Positions 43,381 through 54,067 of a DNA stretch of 64,000 bases are shown one piece after another. The stretch is from Aureococcus anophagefferens (lineage: Eukaryota > Sar > Pelagophyceae > Pelagomonadales > Pelagomonadaceae). The first letter of the stretch is position 1. Each line of letters starts with the position of its first letter. The DNA lies in contig NW_008705562.1 in the NCBI RefSeq assembly GCF_000186865.1, forward strand, positions 1,335,933 to 1,399,932, read 5' to 3'. Position numbers and translations under genes: made by a program. Under the pieces are notes generated by a model that was given only the letters and a program-made list of their open reading frames with translations, ran no database searches and was not told the origin of the DNA.

Positions 43381-44715
43381 CTAGAACTTCACTTCCGTGA
43401 TGCGCTTGCCCGTCCGGTGGAGGTAGAGGCGCTTCTTGAGCTCCGGCACGTTGCCGGCGATGCTGAGCTTGTCCTCCTTGAGCGCGCGCTTGAGCGAGGG
43501 GCGGGTCATGTCGGCGATCTCCCGCTGGTGCTCGAAGTGGGGCTTGAGGAGCTTGAGCTCCGCCGCCACGTCGAAACAGAGCCACACCGAGTCGTCGTCG
43601 TCGCTGTCGTAGTCGCTGTCGTCGACGTCGCGCGGCTCGTCGAGCGGCTCGCCGTCGGAGTCGACCTCGTCGACGTGGATCTTGAAGTCGCCCTTGCACT
43701 GCCCTTGGCGGAAGAGGTACTCGCCGTTCTTGTTGAGCGGCGCGTGCTCGACGACGCGGAAGGGGTCGTCGCGGATCTGCATCGTGTAGCCGTCGCACTC
43801 GAAGGTGGGCGAGCCGCCCTGGTCGAGGTGGCTCCGCAAGAGGTTCGCCGCCTTGTGGCCCCTCGCCCTCGCCTCCGCCGAGAGGAGCTGGAACTCGGAG
43901 ACCTCGTCGCCGCCGAACTTCCGCGCCTTCTGCTTCTCCGAATGGTTGTGAAACGCGTGTTCCTGCGCGGCCGACATCTCGGCGCTCCCGAAGCTGGCGT
44001 TGGCCTTCCGCTCGCGTGCTTCATCCGTCTTGCCCTTGCATTCCTCGGCGTGCATGGCCTTCTCGCGGCCCCGCTGCCGCTCCCGCGGCCGCGTCAGGGA
44101 CGCGCCGGCGACGGTCTGCCCCGCTTCCATGCGCCGGAGCCTGGGAGCCTCGCGGCTCTGCGGCGCGATCCGGCAGCCAAGGCCGTCCTTCAATGTCTCT
44201 ATGGCATCCGCCTCCACCCACGCGACGCGCGTGTTGAGGAGGACCGCGGCGTCGATCATGAAAATTCGCGACGTGCCGACGAAGAGCGCGCGCTTCAACT
44301 CGTCGCGCGCGGGCGAGCCGAAGTACGTCTTGCCGCTCTTCTTGTGCTTGGTCCCGTCGGAGACCCGCCGCGACGCCATCGCGCCCTTGATGCGGTCCGC
44401 GTCGTCCAGGGCGACGACGATCGTCGCCACCGCGTGGATGTTGCCGTCCGCGTCCTGCTCCGTGAGCAGCGGGTTGCGCCGCGTTATTTCGTCATGCGGT
44501 TCGGCTTCGTCGAGCGCCTCCTGGATGGCCGCCCAGCCCTTGGGATCGCTCTCCCGCAGCTGCTTGATCAGCGTCGCTTTCTCGCTGTCACTCAGCAGGC
44601 GCGACGGGGCGTAAAGGTTGTTGCTGTGACCGATGCACTCGCGTTCGTCAAAGAAGATCTCATGCACGGCGCCCTGCCGGATGGTGTCGCGGTTGGTCAC
44701 ACCAGAGATAGGCAT
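43381..44715 (-). CDS. unknown protein with SAP-like C-terminus
   Basis: 444 aa, ATG start. The final 40 residues (PSLKRALKEDKLSIAGN, ELKKRLYLHRTGK) match the SAP helix-extended-helix motif that binds DNA or RNA. It is preceded by an acidic stretch (DVDDSDYDSDDDDS). The N-terminal 200 residues (IFFDERECIGHS, ATIVVALDDADRIKGAMA, TYFGSPARDELKRALFVGTS) look like a folded domain, not recognised. The middle is basic and charged. Likely nuclear. GC is somewhat lower than in the flanking genes. Confidence 0.6.
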   Translation of the reverse strand: MPISGVTNRDTIRQGAVHEIFFDERECIGHSNNLYAPSRLLSDSEKATLIKQLRESDPKGWAAIQEALDEAEPHDEITRRNPLLTEQDADGNIHAVATIVVALDDADRIKGAMASRRVSDGTKHKKSGKTYFGSPARDELKRALFVGTSRIFMIDAAVLLNTRVAWVEADAIETLKDGLGCRIAPQSREAPRLRRMEAGQTVAGASLTRPRERQRGREKAMHAEECKGKTDEARERKANASFGSAEMSAAQEHAFHNHSEKQKARKFGGDEVSEFQLLSAEARARGHKAANLLRSHLDQGGSPTFECDGYTMQIRDDPFRVVEHAPLNKNGEYLFRQGQCKGDFKIHVDEVDSDGEPLDEPRDVDDSDYDSDDDDSVWLCFDVAAELKLLKPHFEHQREIADMTRPSLKRALKEDKLSIAGNVPELKKRLYLHRTGKRITEVKF

Positions 44716-44802
44716 ATTATCGAGAATCAGTCAGCAAAGGCTCGCGCTCGGTGATAAATTTGTGTATTTGAACGCGGGGTCTGTAGAACTGCGTCAATTT
44801 AT

Positions 44803-44809
44803 GTTCAAC
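44803..44809 (+). promoter_or_regulatory. GTTCAAC motif upstream of the SAP-like gene
   Basis: GTTCAACATT, identical to that at 15603, lies 88 bp upstream of the minus-strand start at 44715. Candidate promoter element by recurrence. Confidence 0.3.
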
Positions 44810-44878
44810 ATTGACCTTTACCGGGGACCCGCGATTTCGACGTCGATGGCGACGGCGCCCGACGCCTCGGCGTTGCCG

Positions 44879-44909
44879 CCCCCGTTGTTCTCCCCCAACC
44901 CTTCCCCCC
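44879..44909 (-). other. G-quadruplex-type motif
   Basis: On the minus strand the G runs are 6, 3, 5 and 5 with loops of 2, 2 and 8. This satisfies the common G3+ quadruplex pattern. It lies between two minus-strand genes, 164-194 bp upstream of the SAP-like start. Confidence 0.6.
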
Positions 44910-44960
44910 TGACGAGGGGGAATTCTTAAATCCAGTCTAGATTTGTGGTAGCTTCCTAAT

Positions 44961-47033
44961 TTAGAGGTGGCTCCACCAGTCCTCCCCCGCGCCCGCGGCC
45001 ACGTCGAGCCCCGCGGTCTCCGCGTAGGGCACGCCGAAGTGGGCCTCGAGCGCGCGGCGCACGTCCTCCTCGGAGCCGAGGTCGACGACGTCGACGACGA
45101 CGCCGGGGCCGAAGCGCGGCGCCGTGACCTTGAGCGACGCGTTCGAGATCGTCGTCTTCCGGTGCCGCGTGACCTTGGAGCAGACGAACTTGCGGCCCAT
45201 GGGCTGGCGCGCGTAGCGCGCCGCCTCGGCCTCGAACTCCGCGAGCGACGGGCCGTGATGCTCCCAGGCGCCGTGCGCCGCGGCCCAGCGGAGCCGCGGC
45301 GCCCAGGCGCCGCCGCGGCGCCACTGGAGCTCCCAGTCGTCGTCGACGGCGACGACGCGCGACGCCATGCCCTCGGGCGTCTCGACGGCGTCGCCGGAGG
45401 GCGCAAAGGGCACGGCGGCCAGCGGCGGCTCGCCGAGGCCGACGTCGACGAAGTAGGCGTCGCCGCCGGGGACGCGCGCGACCACAGCCGCGTGGCTCGG
45501 CACGTGGCGGAAGCCCGCGTCGCCGCGGCCCCGCTCGGGCCCCGCGTAGACGCGGCAGGGCAGCAGCTTGCACTCGAAGCCCAGCCGCGCGAGAAACTCG
45601 GAGAAGAGGCCGTTGAGCTCGAGGCAGTGGCCGCCGCGGCGCCGCGTCAAGATCTTCGCCCGCAGCGCGAGCGGCGCGAGCGGCGTCCGCCGGCTCCCCG
45701 GGAGCAGCAGGTCGAGGTTCTCGAAGGGGATCCGCTCGAGCTGCGCCTCGATCAACAGATCGAGCGTCGCGCGCGTCGGCGGCGGCGGCGCCGCGTCGAG
45801 GCCGAGGCGCGCGAGGTACGCGGCCACGAAATGATCGCACGACACCGCGTGCATCTTCAGCACTCGTTTCGCGTCTTCCGGCACGCACCAGACGTTGCCG
45901 TCGTGGTCCGCGTAGCCGCCCTGGTACTTGTCCGGGCCCGGCGGCAGCGACCCGACGAGCGCGCAGGCGTCCGACGCCGGGTCGATGACGAGCGCGGCGT
46001 CGGCGTCGCAGGGCACGCACCAGATTCGGCCGTCGCCGCCGAGCACGCCGCCCTGCCACTTGTTCCGCCGCCGGGGCAGGTCCCCGAAGAGCGACACGGC
46101 GCCCGTGGCGCAGTCGACCTTGAGCACGCGGCTCGCGTCGGACGGCACGGCGTAGACGCAGCCGTTCGCGACGCAGCCGCCGCCCCACTTGTATTTTCCG
46201 CCGTTGAAGGGCTCCGCCTCCGGCAGCGGCAGCAGCGCGACGTCCCCCGTCGCCGCGTCGACGCGCAGCACGCTGCCCGCGTGCGCCGGGAAGCCGTAGA
46301 CGCACCCGTCGGGTCCCAGGACGCCGCCGTGCCACTTGTGCTCGCCCTCGAGCTCGGGGCCGATCAACTCCGCGCGATCCTCGGCCGTGACGACTTTCAG
46401 CACGCGCGACGCGTTGAACGGCACGCAGTACATGTTGCCGTCGTCGCCCAGGATGCCCCCGTACCACTTCGCCGGCCCCGCGGGGAGGTCGCCGAAGACG
46501 CTGACCGCGTCGCCGCGCGCCGGGTCGATCTTGAGGACCGCGTCCGCGTAGCACGGGACGCCGTAGATCTTGCCGTTCGGCGCGAGCTGGCCGCCGTGCC
46601 ACTTGAAGTCGCCGGACGTCCGCCGCAGCTCCTTGCGGCCGAGAAGCTCGACCTTGGACACGTCGACGCGCGGCGTCGCCTTGAGCACGGCGTCGCCGTG
46701 CATCGGGATGCCGTAGGCGCTCGCGCCGACGGCGACGCCGCGGAGCCATTTGAATCTGTTCACGCCGCGCTTGTTGACGCAGCCCTCGCCGAGGACGCTC
46801 ACGCGGTCCAGGCGCGGGTCGATTCGCAAAATGCTCGTCGCGTGGCCGGGGATGCCCAGGAGCGTGCCGTCGACGAGGGCCGCGCCGAGCCATTTCGTCT
46901 TGCCCTTGAGCGCCGGGCCGACGAGCTGCAGGCGGGCGTCGTTGTTAGTGCTTGTCGATGCGCCGGGGTCGCCGCGCGGGCCGGCTGGTGCGCCAGGGCT
47001 GCTGGCAGCGGAAGCTGCGCACAGCTCTGCCAT
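44961..47033 (-). CDS. beta-propeller fused to arylamine N-acetyltransferase
   Basis: 690 aa, ATG start, no intron. Residues about 45-430 hold eight repeats of the form KWHGGxLxxDGxIYGVPxxA followed by xxVLKIDP, a propeller-like array. Residues about 435-690 are an arylamine N-acetyltransferase: RIPFENLDLLLPG, the nucleophile Cys in RRRGGHCLELNGLF, His in PSHAAVVARV and Asp in YFVDVGLGEPPL. All three catalytic residues are kept, so acetyl-CoA-dependent acetylation of arylamines or hydrazines is expected. Stand-alone NATs are about 280 aa; the propeller is an added module and may position a substrate or partner. No targeting signal is evident. Confidence 0.88.
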   Translation of the reverse strand: MAELCAASAASSPGAPAGPRGDPGASTSTNNDARLQLVGPALKGKTKWLGAALVDGTLLGIPGHATSILRIDPRLDRVSVLGEGCVNKRGVNRFKWLRGVAVGASAYGIPMHGDAVLKATPRVDVSKVELLGRKELRRTSGDFKWHGGQLAPNGKIYGVPCYADAVLKIDPARGDAVSVFGDLPAGPAKWYGGILGDDGNMYCVPFNASRVLKVVTAEDRAELIGPELEGEHKWHGGVLGPDGCVYGFPAHAGSVLRVDAATGDVALLPLPEAEPFNGGKYKWGGGCVANGCVYAVPSDASRVLKVDCATGAVSLFGDLPRRRNKWQGGVLGGDGRIWCVPCDADAALVIDPASDACALVGSLPPGPDKYQGGYADHDGNVWCVPEDAKRVLKMHAVSCDHFVAAYLARLGLDAAPPPPTRATLDLLIEAQLERIPFENLDLLLPGSRRTPLAPLALRAKILTRRRGGHCLELNGLFSEFLARLGFECKLLPCRVYAGPERGRGDAGFRHVPSHAAVVARVPGGDAYFVDVGLGEPPLAAVPFAPSGDAVETPEGMASRVVAVDDDWELQWRRGGAWAPRLRWAAAHGAWEHHGPSLAEFEAEAARYARQPMGRKFVCSKVTRHRKTTISNASLKVTAPRFGPGVVVDVVDLGSEEDVRRALEAHFGVPYAETAGLDVAAGAGEDWWSHL

Positions 47034-47547
47034 AAGCTAGGGCAGTCCACGATAACAATCCTTACCGGGAGCCGGTTTGGCAGACCGCAAGGTAAATGTT
47101 GGCTGGCTGGCTGGCTCGGTCGCTGACAGCCACCCATTTCTTCAATGTAGACGTTGCATGTGCAAATCTTGCGATTTTCGTGCGGGAATCATGTCAAAAT
47201 CTAGTTAGGCGCCCGGAGTGGCCCGCCGGGGGTGACGGAAGCGCGAGCGCCGACGCGCGTGGCCGGCGGCCAGCCGGTCGCCGCAGCCGCCCCAGGACGG
47301 CGCGGCGCGCCGTAGGCGCGCGTTGTAGAGGTTGTAGCGAGGGGTCGTTTCGTGGACTGGACGTCCCTGGCTGGCTGGCTGGCTCGGCCCCCGGCGGCTG
47401 GCTGCGGTCTTGGCCTGCCCTTGCCATAAGAGCGCTCGCTGAGTTCAAGGAGGTAAACATAAATGCCTTGAAGACTTCAAGTGGGTTCCAGTTCGAACCC
47501 CGCAAACTGCGGGGCAATGCTGGGCAGCCCTGCTCCGCTCGCGTAGC
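47034..47547. promoter_or_regulatory. 514-bp divergent intergenic region with GGCT microsatellites
   Basis: Between the propeller-NAT start and the ankyrin-channel start. It has two GGCT-repeat tracts followed by CGG (about 47099-47117 and 47370-47390), an AT-richer stretch around 47130-47210 and the inverted repeat CTTGAAGACTTCAAG (about 47467-47481). No RNA gene was recognised. Confidence 0.4.
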
Positions 47548-50500
47548 ATGCCCGACGTCGACGACGCGGCGCCGCCGCGCCGCAAGGTGCGGCGGCGCGA
47601 GAAGGAACGCCGGCCGCAGCGGTCGCTCAGCGCCGAGCCCGTGAAATCGCTGAGCGACGGCGAGGCGGCGCCGGCGCAGACGCCCCTCCCCCGCACGCCC
47701 GCGGCCGCGACGCCCGGGCGGGGCGCGGCGCTCTTCCGCAAGATCCTCACGCCCAAGAGCGCGGCGAGCAACTGGCGGACCCTGCGCCAGGCCCTGGCGA
47801 CCATCGGCGGCGACCGCGCGTGGTACAGCCTGACGCGGCACCAGGGCGGCCCGTCGGCCGAGGACGCGACCGCGGCGCTGCTCGAGCTGAGCGGCATCGT
47901 GCACACGTGCCGCGTGGCGCCCTTCGGCGCGCCCATGCCCGGCGAGGGCGTCTACGGCCGCGTCTGGCGCGTCCTCAGTGGCGTCGCGCTGCCGTCCGTC
48001 GACGGCGCGGCCGCGGCCGGCGGCGCCGCGCCCGGCCCCGCGCGCATCGCGCTCCTCGAGCAGCACGACGACCGCTCGCTGAAGATCTTCCGGGAGCGCG
48101 TCGCCATCGCCATCCGCGGCCGCGCGACGGCGCTGGTGATCACGGAGAAGATGGCGCGCCTCGTCGACGAGCGGCGCCGCGAGTCGCCGCACGACGCTCT
48201 CGTCGACCTCAACGAGCTGCCCTTCCCCGTCGTCGTGCTGCCGGAGTCGGACAACGAGTTCCTGCGGGACGAGATGCCCCAGTGGTCGAACACGCGCCTC
48301 GACGGCTGGCGGGACCTCGAAAAGCGCTGCGCGGCCGCCGGCGGCGCGGAGCCCAAGGAGTCGAGCCTCGTGGCCCGGGAGGCGCTCGCGGCGGCCCACC
48401 GGGGCCACGACTTCATCCTGGACTCCTTCGACGACCGGGGCGTGGATGTGTTGGGGGCGCGCGACGACCGCGGGCGCACGGCGTTGATGCTGGCGGCGAC
48501 GTACGGGAGGCTGGGCGTCGTGAAGAAGCTCCGGCAGCTCGCGCAGCGCGCGGAGGACCGCGGCGCGGGCCGCCGGGACCGGGCCAACGAGCGCGACATG
48601 CGCGGCCGCACGGCGGTCATGCACTGCGTCATCCGGAACCGCGTCGACGTGCTGGCGGCGCTCCTGGGGCCCGCGTGGCGCGCGGACCCGCGGTCGCCGG
48701 ACGCCGCGGGTTTGAACCCGCTCAAGGCCGCGGTGAAGAACGGGCGCAACGAGGCGGCGACGGTGCTGCTGCGCCACGGCGCCTGGGTGCGCGAGGACAC
48801 GGCGGAGCCCTGGGCCCAGGACGTCTACCGCTTCGCCGTCGAGAAGGGTTTGTGCGACGTCGTCCGCGAGTTGTACGAAGCGCGCGCGAAGCTCCTGAGC
48901 TACTCGCGCTACGACGGCAAGGGCGATGTGCTGGATATGGACCTGGGGTCCGCCGTGGGCAGCCCGCTGCTCCACGCGATCCGGCGGCGGCGCCACGACG
49001 TCGTGGACCAGCTGCTCCGGCCCTACCGGGACGCGCGCGGCGCGACGTTCCACCTCTGCAACGTCGACGCGAAGGACGGCGCGGGCCGCCGCGCGCTCCA
49101 CGAGGCGGCGATTTTAGGGGACGTGGGCCTGGTTTCCCGCCTCATGACCCACGTCCAGGGCTGGCCGACGATCTGGTACGGCGGCGAGAAGCGCGTGTCG
49201 CTGAACGCGCAGGACGACCGGGGCTACTCGGCGCTGATGCACGCGGCGTCGCTGGGCTACGTCAAGGTCGTGCTGGCGCTCTGCGACCCGCTGAACCGCT
49301 CGGGCGTCGCCGAGGACATCGACGCGGACCTCGCGGAGCACGCGACGCGACGGACGGCGCTCCACCTCGCGGCGATGTGCGAGATCGAGCAGCCGAAGAC
49401 GATCCGGTCCCTCTGCGTCCACGGCAAGGCCGAGGTCTCCGCCAAGGACAAGTACGGCCACACGCCGCTCCACCTCGCGTCGGACCGGAAGAACGTGTCC
49501 ATCATCCGCGCGCTGCTCGACCACAACGCGGACGTCGACGCGCGCGACATCAACGGCAACACGCCCTTGCACTCCGCGGCGCGCGTCGGCGCGACGGGCG
49601 CCGTCATGGTGCTGCTCCAGTCCGGGAGCCACGTCGACACGGCGAACAAGTGGGGCGACACGGCGCTGCACATCTCGCTCATGCGCTACCACACGAAGGA
49701 CCAGAAGCTCAAGCTGTCGACGCTCGGCTGGCTCGACGAGGACCAAGCGTACGGGGAAACGTCGCTGCGGGAGAAACTCAGCGGTTTCGGCCACGGCACG
49801 ATGCGCCGGCTCGGCGACCTGGCCCACGGTGACCTGCCGGCGGCGTTCGGCGGCGGGCGCGAGCGGCGGCTCTCGTCCGTCGTCGAGGTCGCGGACGTCG
49901 CGAAGAAGGGCAACTTCGAGGGCGTCGTCGAGCAGCTGCTCAACGGGAACGCGGACCTGGGCCGGAGGAACAAGCACGACCTGCCCGCGTTCTCCGTGCC
50001 CCTGCAGGAGCACTACTTCAACATCAAGAAGGACGACTTGGAGGGCGTGCTCCACGCGCGCCACGCGGCCGTGTTCCGGTCGCCCGCGTCCATCGGCCGC
50101 GCCATCCTGCGGTTCCTCTGCGCGCCCTTCGCGGGCGCGCCCACGAACCAGCACAAGACGCGCGTCGCGGACGCGGAGACGCCGAAGGAGGGCGAGACGC
50201 CGCCCCACGCGCTGAAGCGCCGCGACACCTTCGACGACGCGGACTCGCGCAGCGACCACCACGGCGAGGCGCCCTACCACCTGCTCTTCGGGAACAAGCG
50301 CGTCCAGAAGGCCGTCGGCACGGTGTGGCTCCGCAAGTGCTTCGCGGGGTCCGTGCTCATGCTCGCGTTCTACCTCGTCTTCGTCGCGTGCCTCACGACG
50401 CTGGCCACGGTCGTCGTCACGGGCTCGTCGGGCAGCTCCTTCGCGTCGTCGGCGGAGTTCGCGCGGGGGCTGCGCGACGCCTTCGCGGAGGACGGCTTCG

Positions 50501-51276
50501 CGGCGAGGACGGCGGCGCGGAAGCCCGCGAAGGGGCCGCACCCGTTCGACGGCGAGGCGCTGGGCTTCGACCAGGTCACGAACGCCGACGACCTCTTCCA
50601 CTTCCTGGAGACGACCTTCGCCGCGGCCCTCGACGCGCCGGCGCCGGAGCGCTGGTCCGGCGACGGCCAGGAGTCCATCGAGGTCGACGGCCGCGACTTC
50701 CTCCCGGGCTTCGGCGTGCTCGTGGGCCTGCCGCGGCTCATGCAGTGGCGGTCGCGCGCGAACCTCTGCGACGTGCCGGACCGCGCCGAGGGCATGGTCG
50801 CCTTCTGCTTCCGCGAGCCGTCGAAGCCCAAGGGGCGCAGGCACTGGACGGCCGCGGCGTTCGGCGGCCGCGGCGCCGCGCGGCCGCTGTCGCGCGGCGC
50901 CTACGGCCCCGGCGCGTCCGACGACGACGGCGCCGTGCCCGCGGCGGCGCTCCGGGGCTACACGTGGCGGAGCGGCCGCCAGCTCGGCCGCCGGGGGCGC
51001 AGCCGCGCGCTCACGTACGCGACGTACCCGGCGGGCGGCTTCGCGGTGGACCTCCCGCGCGCCGCGGCGAACCGGAGCGACGTGCTGGCGAGCCTCGCGG
51101 CGAACGACTGGGTCGACGCGGCGACGCGGGCCGTGGACCTGCGGCTCGTGGTCTACAACGCGAACGCGAACCTCTTCTGCGCGCTCCACTTCGTCGTCGA
51201 GTTCCCGCCCGAGGGCGGCGGCGGCATCCCCTACGTCGAGTCGCGCGTGGCCCGCGTCTGGCCCTACCTGGCCACG

Positions 51277-51307
<31 letters not shown>

Positions 51308-53906
51308 ACGGCGCGGGCGACGGCGGCGTCGTGCTGTGGCTCGAGGTCGCGTGCTTCGTCTTCGCGTGCTTCTTCTTCGTCCAGGAGTTCGACCAGGCGG
51401 TCAAGGAGAAGTACTCCTACCTGACGAACCCCTGGAACATCATCGACGTCGTCTTCTTCGTGCTCGTGGCGGCCTACGCGCTGACGCGCGTCGAGCAGGT
51501 CCACGACGTCGACGGCGACGACGTCGACTGGAACGCGCGCGACGAGGTCGTGCCCGTGGACCGCGCCTTCGCGCTCGCGGACCGCCACATCATGATCCTG
51601 AGTTTTCTGTGCTGGGTGAGCTGGCTGCGCATCTTAGAGTACCTCCGGGTCTGGAAGCGCGCGGCGATCCTCGTATTGGAGATCACGTACATGGTGCAGC
51701 ACCTCACGGTCTTCGGCGTGCTCATGCTCATCGTCTGCATGGCCTTCGCGTCCGCGGAGCACATCATGTTCGCCTGGTCCGACCCGCACTACAACACCAT
51801 GGTGTCGGCGCTGGGCATGAACTGGGGCTCCGCGTTCGGCGAGGTGTCCTACTGGGAGATCCTGACGATGGACGGCGCGGGCACGGGCGCCTTCCAGCTG
51901 CTGAGCGTGCTCTACCTGCTCATCGTCGTGCTCCTGCTCATGAACCTGCTCATCGCCCTGCTGAGCGAGCAGACGGTGAAGGCGCACGAGCGCTCGGCCA
52001 AGTACTGGTGCTTCGTGCAGCTCGGCATGGTCACGCACCAACGCGACTCCTTCGTGTCCCTCCTGGGCAACGGCATCGCCCGCACGTTCCGCCGCGCGGC
52101 CTTCGCCGACGCGGGCGCCGCGCGCGACTTTGGCGCCTACGGGGTCATGATGGAGAAGCTCGAGGCGCGCGTCGACAACGCGATGGACGTCGACCGCGAC
52201 GCCGCGGGCCTGGCGCCCGCGCAGAGGAGCCCGCGCGTCGCCGTCGCCGCGACGCCCGCGCCGCCGGTGACGCCCCTCGACGAGGGCGCCGCGGCGATTC
52301 TGAAGGGGGCCAAGGACGCGAACGGCGGCGGCACCGCGTGCCTCATGCTCTGCAAACGTCTACTGGACAGAAACGAGCCCTGGCCCGACTACGCGACGTT
52401 CCTGCGCACCCACGTCGGCGCGCTGTACCCCGAGATCGAGTACTTCAACGGCCAGGACCTCAAGGAGGACGTGGGCGCGTCCGAGCCAGGGCAGCAAAAG
52501 AGAGCGAAATTCCCAACTTCAAAGGCTCATATCTCGGCCGTTTTCCGCTCGTTTCGGCTGATTTTTGGACGAGCGATCATCTCTCGGAACGATCTCGAAG
52601 CATGGATGCTGTTTCCGGAACGCGCGCGCGTGGAACACTCACGTTGAAGCGACGTTGAATCACCCTTGTGCTGCCCAGGTCCGAGCAGCACGACGCGGCG
52701 TCGCGCGAGCGGTCGGAGCGCATCGAGTCCCTGTGCCTCGTCGCGAAGCTCTTCGGCAAACACCGCGGCGGCTGGAACGAGTGCAAGACGGGCAATGCGC
52801 CGCTGTCCGACGCGGATTTGACGTTCCTGCGGGAGGAGCTGCTGGAGCGGGTCGTCGCGTCGCCGCAGAACGACGCGCGGACGCGCGCGGAGAAGCTCGA
52901 CAACCTGTTCTGCTACCTGGCCTGCTGCACGGTGGGCAAGATCAAGGCCTTCGCCGACGACGTCGCGCTGGAGACGCAGTTGGAGTCCGTGGACCACGAC
53001 CTGATCTTGCGGAACGCCATGTCCGCGTGTCCGGGACTGCTGCCGTCGTACCAGCGCCTCGACCAGGGCCCCGACACCGTCTACCTCGTCGCGTCCACGG
53101 CCTTTAACCTGGGCCAGTTCCTGCAGGGCGAAAGCTTGCCGGCGTCGCTCGCGCCGCTGAAGCATTTGTGCAAGTCGGACCCGTCGCTGCTCCGGTTCAC
53201 GCTCTTCTCCTGGATCGCGCGCGTGCCGGCCTTCACGCGGCTCAAGTTCCTGTTCGACGGCGCGAAGGTTGCCTGCGAGCACCTCTTCGAGTTGGAGAAG
53301 GAGGACTCCACGGAGGTCAAGGTCTACGACAAATTCCTGAAGCATCACGCGAAGAAGCTCGACATCCCGAAGGACGACCGGCGCCAGGGCGACCGCCACC
53401 TCGTGCGCCTGAGCATGATGCTGCGGGCGAAGGCCAACGAAGTGCCGCGGCTGCGGCGGGCGCTGGACATGCTGGAGCCCGCGACGCGCGCGCTGCTCGT
53501 CGACGAGCTCAACAAGTCCGGCGTCGACGACGGCTGGGCCATCCTGGTCTACTACGCGCCGGATCTGCTGCGGAACATCCTGACTTTGGACAAGCAGAAC
53601 CCCGACTCCGACGGCACGAACGGCGTCATGCACGGGCTCGTCCTTTTGGCGAAGGTGTTTCGGGAGTCTCGAGCGAGGCTGGATAGACACCTGGGCATCG
53701 GCGTCTACACGGTCTCCGTCCACTCGCTTTCTTCCAAGGCCGCGACGAAGGGCATGACGCTCAATCGCTTCCTCGACGAGTCGGCCTTCGTGCTCGAGCA
53801 CATGGGCGACGAGGGCTTGGTGAACACGAAGGAGTGCAAGGACCACTTCGCCAAGTCGCACCCTCCGTCCGACCACGGGCGGTCGCCGGGGAGGATCCGG
53901 CGTTAA
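47548..53906 (+). CDS. ankyrin-repeat TRP-like ion channel, two exons
   Basis: Exons 47548-52478 and 52679-53906 give 2052 aa; the phase-2 junction restores GASEQHDAASRE. After a basic N-terminus and an unassigned region (about 60-300), about a dozen ankyrin repeats run to about residue 800 (GHTPLHLASDRKNVSIIRAL, GNTPLHSAARVGATGAVMVL). A six-helix channel follows: S1 about 926 (VLMLAFYLVFVACLTTLATV), a long extracellular loop, S2-S5 about 1261-1410, a pore-like GMNWGSAFGEVSYWEILTMD and S6 LLMNLLIALLSEQTVKAHE, as in TRP channels. The C-terminal 400 residues (exon 2) are helical and unassigned. A calcium-permeable sensory channel is likely; the stimulus is unknown. Confidence 0.85.
52487..52678 (+). 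mobile_element. 192-bp introner, copy 2 (forward), in the ankyrin channel
   Basis: Exact 8-bp duplication GTCCGAGC at 52479-52486 and 52679-52686. The intron is 52479-52678 (200 nt). It uses GT from the left duplicate and the element's terminal CAG. The ends are CAGGGCAGCAAAAGAG and the complement of CTTGTGCTGCCCAG. The shared block GACGAGCGATCATCTCTCGG is at 52568-52587. Confidence 0.92.
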
Positions 53907-53975
53907 TGTGGGCATGGGCGTTTTGTTTCCACGGCGTCTCATGAAAGCGGCTAGTCCCGGCATCAGTTTTCCCTT

Positions 53976-53982
53976 GTTGAAC
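53976..53982 (+). promoter_or_regulatory. GTTGAAC motif upstream of the 5'-nucleotidase gene
   Basis: GTTGAACTACAACA, 86 bp before the ATG at 54068, nearly matches GTTGAACCACAACA at 5952. Confidence 0.35.
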
Positions 53983-54067
53983 TACAACACTACTTCAAGT
54001 TTCCCGTCAAGCAGTCGATCGATCACTCGTCGATCACCACGAGCCGCGCCACGACATCCTGTTCGAG

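Noticed and set aside
44633..44929. 98-codon frame upstream of the propeller-NAT gene
   Set aside because: Overlaps the start of the SAP-like gene on the other strand, has no recognisable motif and covers the quadruplex tract.
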